From the NCBI GenBank assembly GCA_009193035.1, contig SWDT01000032.1, positions 1 to 64,000 on the forward strand: DNA of 64,000 bases. The letters run 5' to 3'. The notes below the pieces were generated by a model that was given only the letters and a program-made list of their open reading frames with translations, did not search any database and was not told the origin of the DNA. Both the position numbers and the translations under genes were made by a program. This document shows positions 56,430 through 64,000 of the stretch, piece after piece. Origin of the DNA: Halicephalobus mephisto. Its lineage: Eukaryota; Nematoda; Chromadorea; Rhabditida; Panagrolaimidae. The stretch's first letter is position 1. The number at the start of each line of letters is the position of its first letter.

Positions 56430-59400
56430 GAAGAACAATCGTCTCCGATCAAATCTCGCCGCGGGCAAAGAATAAACCATCGACGCTCAAAGTAGAGAGC
56501 GAGAAATACTTTAAGAATAATTGAAAGTTCAAGAAGTTTTTCGAAGATAAAAATAACTTTACGAATAATGTTATTTTTAAAAAATGATTTTCAATAATTT
56601 ACAATAAAACTTAAAAAGTCATGTGAATATAAAAAATATGAAAAAAGGAAATAAATGAATAGATTAATCAAAGACAGAAAAGGGTTTTCAGGAGAACAAA
56701 ATAAGCTTGGTTCTCGATTATAGTGCAATAAAGCGAAGCAGCGAGCCGGAAGAAAATTAACCAAGACTCTAGAGGACATGTTCGGTCAAAATTGATGAAA
56801 TTGAAACAAAAATAAAAATCGAAAAAAATTATTTTTAAAAAGTTAATTTTTTGGAAGAAAAATTGACCCTTGAAAATGGTCTTTTTTCATTGGGCTCATT
56901 GGTTGCCGCGGAAACCAGAGATGGCACTACCTTTCCGACCGCAAATTGAAAATTGAGATTCGGATATAGTGAGGAAACTACAATCCTGGGAAAATTAAAG
57001 CTTTTTAAAAATAAAAAATTTCGAGAAAAAAACATCTTTTTTACGGTTAAATTACTTTTAATGCCTAAGGCACAGAGTGTTGTTTTACTTTGTACAAGTT
57101 TAACTAATAGTATGACACACAGAAAAAAGAAAAAACTGGCTTAAAAGTCGAACGGCATCCATACTGACAAACACCTAGATGAAATATTCATGGATTGGGG
57201 CGTGTCACTTTCTTTTTAGCGAAAAAGGTAAACTATTTGGGAAAATGCCAAAAGAGAGAATTGTCAAATTGGACACTGAAAGAAAGACAAAAAGGGTTCT
57301 GGATCGGGTCCCAGAGGAATCAAATTTGGAGAAGCAGGCAACCGGAAAAGAGCAGTCGATTGTCTTTCAATGTCACCAGAAAAGGATTTGGGAAAAGCCG
57401 GAGGGCAGAGGAGTGGTGATCGATGAGTCGAGAAGTTCCAGAGGGTCAGCTTCCGCCAATTTTCTCAAAAACACGAATAAAAGCAACTTGAGTGGTCTAT
57501 GACTTTTCTAAAAAAAGAACGTGTGGTATGATTAAAGTTCAAAACAAAAAAAATAAATTAAAAAAAATTAAAAATGTAGGTAAAAAATGAAAAAAGTAAA
57601 ATCAGAGACACGGAAGAAAGGAAATCGCGTCAGGACCCAAAAATAAAACTCTAGTCAATAAGCGGAAAAAGTGGAAAAACTGATTTCACGGCAAGAATTC
57701 GTGTCAAGACCGCAGAAATGCAAAAAAAACGTGTAAAAGTGAAAAAGAAAAACAAATTTCACTAAGAAAATCGCGTCAAGACAACAAAACTACAAAAATG
57801 AGCCAGTGCGCGAGCAAGTAAATTGGAAAAATTGTCCATATTGGAGGAAATTATGGCAAAAATGCAAGAATACAAAACTAAGCCAGTGCGCGCGTCGGAA
57901 ACAGGAAAAACTGATTTCATTAAAGGAAATCATGGCAACATAAAACCAGCGCGCGTAGGTAAAAAGGAAAATCTGTCCATATTGCAGGAAATCGCGTCAA
58001 GATCGGATGAGCACATAATTAAACAATTAAATATAAGCGGAAATTATTCCTATTGAAAAAATTTATTTATTAAAATGAATTCATCCATTTTTTAGGTTAT
58101 ATTATATATTTTGACGGGGAAAAATTCACAATTGTTTCAGTCACGTACACGTTCGAGTGGAAATAAAAATTGAGACGTGTTCTAGGTAATTTTGCACTTT
58201 TTATATAGAGACCTGGAGCAGAAATTTAGGTATTTTTAGATTGGAACAAAAAAGTAAACGGAATAGGATAATGGGATATGGAGATTCAGAATCAGAGTTT
58301 GGAATAGGTTTTCAGAATCCAAAGATTCTGAATGTGACGTCATAGTTAAGATTGGTGTTCAAAAATTATGGATTCAGAAATCCGAATTCATAGTTAAAGT
58401 TGGTCTTCGAAATTTGTGGATTCAGAATCTGAAAGAAACCCGAAATTTACGGATTCAGAATCCGATTTCAGATTAGTTTCCAGAATCCAAAGATTCTGAA
58501 TCTGACGTCGTAGTTAAGATTAGTGTTCAGAATTTATGGATTCAGAAATCTGAATTCATAGTTAAAGTTCTTTTTCGAAATTTGTGGATTCAGAATCTGA
58601 AAGAAACTCGAAATTTTTCTTCAAAATTTACGGATTCAGAATCTACGAATCCCATTAGCGTATTCTGAGTCCTTTTCAAATTTAAAAATATCTAAATTTT
58701 TGTGTCAGAAAATGTGCAGTAACGTAAAATGAGTCTTAAAACTTGGTTGATGGATCGGTTTTGCCAAACAAAACGAGTCAGCTGCGGCTTTGAGAGGTTT
58801 TTTGAATTACTTTAGTTTTCATTTTGAGAAAAAACAAAAAATAATAAAAACATAAAAAAATTTATTTTGTGAATTGACTCAGATTTGGACATTTCATGAA
58901 TTTTCAAACAGACAAATCGGACTTGACAGAAGGGGATTTGATTAATGAAAATTGTGTAATTTATAAATAAATTTTTAATCAATTTTTTGGAACAAATCCA
59001 AATTAAATACAAAAATCGATGATTTTAAATAAAATTCTCCAAAAATCTGAGAAAATTCCAAAAATAAAAATGATATTTTTAAAAATTTGATTAAAGTTTT
59101 TCCAAGTTTCCAGAATCCCATCGAGGGTTCTAGAATCTTCAAAAATCGTTTAGAGAATTCTAAACTTTTTAAAAATCCATTTTCAGAATTTTCTAAATTT
59201 TAAAATTTTTTTTAGATTTTTAAAATTTTTAGATTTCTTCATATTTTTAAAGTTTTATATTTTAAAAATTAAAAAATTTCTTTATATTTTTAAATTTTTT
59301 TTATTTTTTAAATTTTTAAAATTTTTAGATTTTTATATTTTCTAAATTTTTTTATATTTTTTTAGATTTTTGAATTTTCTAAATATTCTAGAATCCATGA

Positions 59401-59460
59401 AAATTTGAATTAGTTTTGAGAAAATTTTGAATTTTTGTAATAGAATAATTTATTCAAAAA
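56430..59460. other. Gap, no gene supported
   Basis: 56,880-57,520 is unique; its plus-strand open frames (57,179-57,502) are Lys/Glu-rich with no family and no splice partner. 57,590-58,020 has loose repeats around atcgcgtcaagac and gccagtgcgcg. 59,030-59,440 is low complexity. Confidence 0.4.
58260..58680. repeat. 172-nt repeat, two and a half copies
   Basis: ccaaagattctgaatctgac plus gtcatagttaagattggtgt starts near 58,317 and again near 58,489, each followed by ggattcagaaatccgaattc and aaatttgtggattcagaatc. Confidence 0.75.
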
Positions 59461-60370
59461 ACAACTTCAAAGGCGGTCTGTCGGTCAAGAGAGGTCAAAA
59501 GATCGATTAATCTTCCCTCTGGCCAGTAATCGGAGAATCCAAATGGTCTCACTTGACCACTAAAAGGCCATTTGTTATTTCGACACTTCTGGTCGCCAAC
59601 TGTCCATTTGGCAACGAGAATGGATGGCCAATTTCCGGTTCAAAAATAATTTTCAAAGATCAAAGAAAATAAAAATTTTTGAAACTTTCCCGAAGGTCAA
59701 ATTGAACAATAAAATTCACGTTCAGTCCTTGTCGAGTCTAATTATGTCCAGAAATCCATCGATTCGGAAATTCAGGGCCGACTATTTGAGTCACTCGTGT
59801 TCGAGATCGGCCTAAACCTCATTTTTGAAGGTCAACAAGTTCATCGAATAGACCCCCGATAGCACCAGAACTGGTGTAAAAAAACCAAAACTATTTACTA
59901 CATCACAAGTCCTCCGTTTTGCAAAGTGACAGATTGTCGCAAAAAGCGAAAAGACTCCTAACACGAAAACCCTGGAGATGCAGGAACTCAACTTGCGCAC
60001 CACACCTGAGGCAGAATCGGAGGAAGAGAGAAACGACGCCAGAGAACCGGACGAAGTCGCGAAAAGTTGTTGTTGATTACTTTGTATTGGATTGTACGTG
60101 ATCTATTTGAGCGCAAGCCACACCGCGTTGGTCCCGAAGGGAAATACCCTGAGGACCAACGAAATTTGTACGATAGCCTTTGGCGGCATTTTGGAGATTG
60201 CGCAATAATTTTATAGAGTTGTGTTTTATCTCGTGCCTGAGGCCTCAATAAAGTTATTTCCATACATTTGTATCTACACGCGGATCCGGATTCCCCAGCG
60301 ACGATCCAACAATTTGTATTGTTGATTACTGGAATAAAGTGACCAGTTACTTAGGATACTTAGGAGATCC
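59461..60370. other. Unique, less A/T-rich gap
   Basis: Composition is clearly richer in G and C than the neighbours. A hairpin ggtcccgaagggaaataccc with tgaggacc lies near 60,130-60,165, and ctcaataaagttatttcc near 60,245 resembles a plus-strand polyadenylation signal. It may be the tail of a transcription unit or a decayed retroelement, but no coding exon could be supported. Confidence 0.3.
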
Positions 60371-60374
60371 ATCC

Positions 60375-60566
60375 TCAAGCGGGTTTACTGCGTGGATCAC
60401 TTTGCTTCCATTCACTTCGGTTTTGTGTCCTCGTCGACCAGTGGGTGAATGGGGTTCTTGTCGGGCGAGTGGTGGCGGTACGGGGCAGTGTGGTGGGCTG
60501 GAGGGATAGGGGGCGAAGAGAGTCGCTCCAGCGAGTGGATGGTCTTCCGCGGTGACCAGTTAACAA
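60375..60566 (-). mobile_element. Scrap of an RTE-like non-LTR retrotransposon
   Basis: The minus strand reads GHRGRPSTRWSDSLR and, 35 residues later, RSEWKQSDP before a stop. The GRPxTRWxD...R.EWK pattern is the conserved tail that follows reverse transcriptase in RTE/LINE elements. Only about 60 codons are left. GC content is well above that of the window, consistent with foreign or once-coding origin. Confidence 0.4.
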
Positions 60567-60779
60567 TTTTCAATTAAGGGAAGAAGCCAGAATCCCTTAC
60601 ACAGGTCCCAGTGAAGAAGTGCAGTTGCGTGGGGGATATGGAAGTTTCTTATTTATCCAAATAGTAACAAGATTGAGCACAATGTTTCTGTTTTAATTTT
60701 ACTATAATTAACACTATTAATACCGATCCAAACATCTTGTATATTGTGTTACAAAAAAGCGGAAAAAGATGTTGTTATG

Positions 60780-61260
60780 AAATTCTCTCGAGACGAATAT
60801 CAAATCTCATAAGAACTACAGTAACTTACTTGTTGATTTTATGTGACAATGGTTTCGTGATTGTTGTCATGAAAGCAAGGAGTTGTGAAAATTACAGTAA
60901 CCTGCAGATTGATTTCATGTAATAATTGTTTCGTAATTGTTATCATGGAATCAGAGAATTCCTCAAAGACAGGTTTCATCACTAGTATTATAAAATCTCA
61001 AGACGAATACCACGGATCTCAGAAAATTACAGTAACCTATTTGTTGATTTCATGTAATAATTGTTTTGTAATTGTGATCATGGAATCAGAAAACTCGCCA
61101 AAGACAGGTTTCATCACTAGTATTATAAAATCTCAAGACGAATACCACGGATCTCAGAAAATTACAGTAACCTATTTGTTGATTTTACACAACAGTTGTT
61201 TCGTAATTGTTATCATGGAATCAGAGAATTCCTCAAAGACAGGTTTCATTATTTATTACT
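60780..61260 (+). repeat. 135-nt tandem repeat, about three and a half copies
   Basis: Units start near 60,885, 61,020 and 61,155 with aaaattacagtaacctattt, tcgtaattgttatcatggaa and aggtttcatcactagtatta. The middle copies are nearly identical. Since 135 is divisible by three, one frame stays open for 139 codons, which I regard as a consequence of the period and not as a gene. Confidence 0.85.
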
Positions 61261-61736
61261 TAAAAAATAAAAATAGTAAATATCTGACAATAATAATATT
61301 TTAAAATTTCAAAAATTTCAGAAAACAGTGAACTGCTGACGATATTTAACACTCCGAGTCCTGACTATAAGTCCGATATAATTCGATATATCTCCGAACG
61401 GTGAATCCAATGATATCAAAAATTTGTAAATTTAAACTGAAAAAATTTTTATTTTTTAAAAACACTAAAGTTGTCATTAATATTAAATGCAGATTTATAT
61501 TGTTTATTTTTAAATATTATTTATTTCCGAATAAATATTATTTATTTTTGACGAATTTTGAACATATTTCCATAGAAACGATCAAGCTACAAAAATTGTT
61601 CAAAGACGAAAGAACCAAAGTCGAAATCGAAGTTCCGAATTTTCCGTTGCTCTTCTTTTTTCCAGTTGTCGCTTTTTTATTTTTATTCCCTATTAATTTT
61701 ATTATTACTGTAGTTATTAACATTATTCAACCAAAA

Positions 61737-63300
61737 ATGTCCAATCCTTCTCCATTCGTGTACTGGGCTCAGGATTCGAAATCGATCTTCCTCCGAATCG
61801 ACTTGCGAGACTCCAAGGTTTGTTGTTTTGGATTTTCATTTATGAATTTTCATTTTTAAAGACTTTAATATATAAATATCCATTGTTATTCTAATTCTCA
61901 TATATGGAAATACGTTTTCAAAAAGTTTTCATATATGAAAATTGGTTTTTGATTAAAAAACTCACTTTTTTAAAACTGCCATATATTAATACGTATTATT
62001 ATTTCGATTATCATATATAAAAACCTGTTTTCTTTAAAGTTCCATATATGAAACTTATTTTGTAATAAATTTGATATATGAAAGTTGAATTTTTTAAATT
62101 TTCATAAATGAAATTTGATTTTTTTAAGTTTCCATATATAAAAACTCCTTTCAGAACATCAAATGTAGTTCGGACGGTAAAAAAATATCTTTTTCTGGAG
62201 AAGGACACGGAGGACAAGGAAATAAACTTTACGAATTCAACTTGGATCTTGTGGATGAAGTTTCGGTAAAATTTTACTTTTTTAAAAATTTTAAACACAT
62301 TTTTAGAAAGATCCATCTGTCAAGATCACCGGATCTCAGGTTGAAATAGAGATAAAAAAGAATAAAGAAGAATTTTGGTCGAATTTAACGGTGTCCGGAA
62401 AACGGGCCCATTGGCTCAAGTTCGATTTCAGTCGTTGGAAGGATCCCGATGGAGAATCCGAAACCGATGATCCTCGAGATTTTATGGTGATTTTATTCAT
62501 TTTTATAATTAATTTATTTTTATTTCAGTCAAATGAGGAGAAAATCAAAGATTGGGCCAAAAAATACGGAAAATACGCTCCAAACGCTGACGACGAACCA
62601 GTTATGGACTTTGGTAGGAAATTTCATATATCAATTTTGATTTTTTAATCCCTTTCATTCCAGTCAGTAAATTCTACCTTTTCGCCTTCAATATTATCAT
62701 GTTTTTAATTCACTTTTATATCCTGGCTTGTCTTTTTTACGGATACTACTCCAAGGGTTCTTGTAAGTTTTAAATTCAATTTACTATAAAATTCACTTTT
62801 AAAGTTAGCTCACATATCAAAGTTAATTCATATATGAAGTTAGTTTTTAAAATTAATTCATATATGAAATTTGTTTTTAAAGTTAATTCATATATGAAGT
62901 TAGTTTTTAAAATTAATTCATATATGAAGTTAGTTTTTAAAGTTTATATGTGAAATTCACTTTCCGAGTTAATTCATATTTGCAATTTGTTCTTTTAGTG
63001 TACTTTGATTCATTCTGGAAGGTTCGTCGTTTGGGATTCTATGCAGCGACTGCACTACAGTACATCGACGTCTTCCATGGATTTATAGGATTGACGAAGT
63101 CCGGATGGAGAACTGGACTTATCCAAGTGACCGGAAGACTCACCATCATCGCTCTCGTGGATGGATGTCCTGATCTGCAGCCTCTGATTTCGACATACTG
63201 TCTGATGTTCGTGTATTTCTTAATAGAGCAGTTCAGATATCCTTACGAAAGATCGAGCTTTGATTACTGCATTGCACCAATTCTTCATAGAATGAATTAA
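61737..63300 (+). CDS. HACD3: 5' part of a HACD3-type dehydratase: p23/CS domain plus first membrane segments
   Basis: Six exons join in phase: 61737-61817, 62155-62265, 62307-62486, 62529-62613, 62664-62762 and 62999-63300, total 285 residues. Residues 1 to about 115 form a p23/CS domain (PFVYWAQDSKSIFLRIDL, SFSGEGHGGQGN...YEFNLDL, RWKDPDGESE) as in human HACD3. The N-terminal part of the PTPLA membrane domain follows (LFAFNIIMFLIHFYILACLF, YIDVFHGFIGLTKSGWRTGL, IEQFRYPY). After FRYPY (codon ending 63,246) family similarity stops and about 17 unrelated residues lead to TGA-free sequence ending in TAA. The last third of the family, including the catalytic Tyr and Glu, is absent. The missing part is found at 3481-4235. 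AATAAA at 63307 suggests the truncated form may be transcribed. A decayed Tc1 element begins 55 nt further on. Intron 1 and intron 5 contain catatatgaaa-type repeats. Confidence 0.82.
62790..62995 (+). repeat. Intronic repeat (aattcatatatgaagttagt)
   Basis: Five units of 29-30 nt, ttaattcatatatgaagtta then gtttttaaa, lie in the fifth intron. Related catatatgaaa words are scattered in intron 1. Confidence 0.8.
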
Positions 63301-63354
63301 TTTAACAATAAAGGATTAATCTATATTATTCTATTTGCGCTGGATTAGAGTAAA

Positions 63355-64000
63355 TTTTTTATCCAAATTCTTGGTGTTCTGATCATAACATCACTTAATC
63401 ACTCCAGATATGCTCAATAAGGTTCAAATCCGGTAACTGAGCCGGCTAAGGGAGAAAATTAACTTTGTGGTCATATGCTTAGAGATGTATTTTCGGTCAT
63501 TATCGTGCTGATAAAACCAATTGCGCTTGATATTATGACGAGCAAAGAAAAGCATATGATCCCTCTAAGAACTCTGAATACATTATACAATCTATCACGC
63601 TGTAAATTTGTACTAGAGGTTCAACCCAAAGGTCGGAAAATATTCCCACATCATTAATGTGCTACCACCATGTTTCACAGTGGGGATTTGATACTTTGGA
63701 TTGAATCTCTTACCAGTGGATTTCTTCATTGACAAATAACCGAAAAGTAGATTCATCACTCCAAAGAATTTTTGTCCACATCTCGAGTGATCAGCAGCGT
63801 CACTCCCATGCCCAGTTAAGTCTCATCATACGATTCTTCAAAGAAGCCAGTGGCTTCTTCATTTCATAACATCCATGAAGATTGGCCTCAATCAGTCTAC
63901 GTTGTACTGTTCAAACACCAATGGAATCTTCATCTGGACAGAAAATTTTTCTCTTGATAAAGGTAGTGGGTAAGTGAGGATCAGCTCGCGATGTCATTTT
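63355..64000 (-). pseudogene. Decayed Tc1/mariner transposase
   Basis: The minus strand, read in several frames, shows the order of a Tc1-type transposase. RRLIEANLHGCYEMKKPLAS is followed by ILWSDESTFRLFVNEE (second catalytic-region Asp), then PTVKHGGSTLMMWEYF, FYQHDND and finally LPDLNLIEHIWSD with the DDE Glu. Frameshifts and stops break it repeatedly. The C-terminal end after HIWSD is missing at the low-coordinate side, and the 5' part runs past the window edge. It lies directly downstream of the truncated HACD3 half. Confidence 0.85.

Noticed and set aside
57179..57502. 107-codon Lys/Glu-rich open frame
   Set aside because: No family, no conserved motif, overlapping alternative frames of similar length, and no splice signals at its edges.
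60885..61304. 139-codon open frame with a 45-residue repeat
   Set aside because: The 135-nt repeat period is divisible by three, so one open copy makes all copies open; no signal peptide, family or splice context.
61401..61736. In-frame N-terminal extension of the right HACD3 half
   Set aside because: The extension is A/T-driven hydrophobic sequence; HACD3 proteins begin close to the p23 domain, and a ttttccag acceptor lies between the extension and ATG 61737.

Overview
This is eukaryotic DNA from a rhabditid nematode, probably Caenorhabditis or a close relative; the species cannot be named from sequence alone. The evidence is: a BarH homeobox gene whose protein matches CEH-30/CEH-31, a nematode-type Srh/Str-like serpentine chemoreceptor, many 43-70-nt introns with TTTTCAG acceptors, splice acceptors placed just before start codons (trans-splice style), and an operon-like 112-nt gap between two genes. 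Non-coding DNA is extremely A/T rich and full of tandem repeats and of the dispersed motif ctcgacacgaa. All gene models below are manual splices checked for phase.

Layout. 0-4.3 kb: a duplicated unit carrying a tiny secreted Cys-rich peptide gene and a chemoreceptor, abutting the 3' half of a HACD3-type 3-hydroxyacyl-CoA dehydratase gene. 4.3-11.4 kb: repeats, no supported gene. 11.4-16.3 kb (+): BarH homeobox gene (ceh-30/31). 20.9-22.4 kb (-): a Q50 paired-like homeobox gene. 24.0-27.5 kb (-): a 588-residue polytopic membrane protein I cannot place. 28.4-30.6 kb (+): C2H2 zinc-finger protein. 30.8-36.1 kb (+): two tandem paralogues of a secreted Cys-rich family. 36.2-39.1 kb (-): SLC22-type transporter. 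39-42.5 kb: repeats. 42.5-42.9 kb (-): RNA polymerase I/III subunit RPAC2. 43.4-44.1 kb: retroelement-like relics. 44.7 kb (-): half-granulin exon. 45.0-46.4 kb (+): TRMT10-family tRNA methyltransferase. 46.5-48.7 kb (-): rfc-2 followed by a short Nup62 (npp-11-like) gene, a probable operon. 50.5-52.4 kb (-): arrestin-domain protein. 52.5 kb: MITE-like palindrome. 56.0-56.4 kb: two identical tRNA-Pro(AGG) genes in an inverted repeat. 60.4 kb: RTE-like scrap. 61.7-63.3 kb (+): 5' half of a HACD3-type gene. 63.4-64.0 kb: decayed Tc1/mariner transposase.

The most striking observation is that the two ends of the window hold complementary halves of one gene type. The right end has the p23/CS domain and first membrane segments of HACD3 and stops after the residues FRYPY. 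The left end begins within a few residues of the same point and carries the catalytic Tyr/Glu pair and the KKXX tail. Both are on the + strand, but the 3' half lies about 58 kb upstream of the 5' half. Rearrangement, loss from two duplicate copies, assembly error or trans-splicing could each explain it. Other points of note are two GC-AG introns (one inside the BarH homeodomain codon run), a Nup62 that has lost its FG region, a peptide gene overlapping a receptor gene by 4 nt, and a set of large, mostly private minisatellites that fill introns and gaps.
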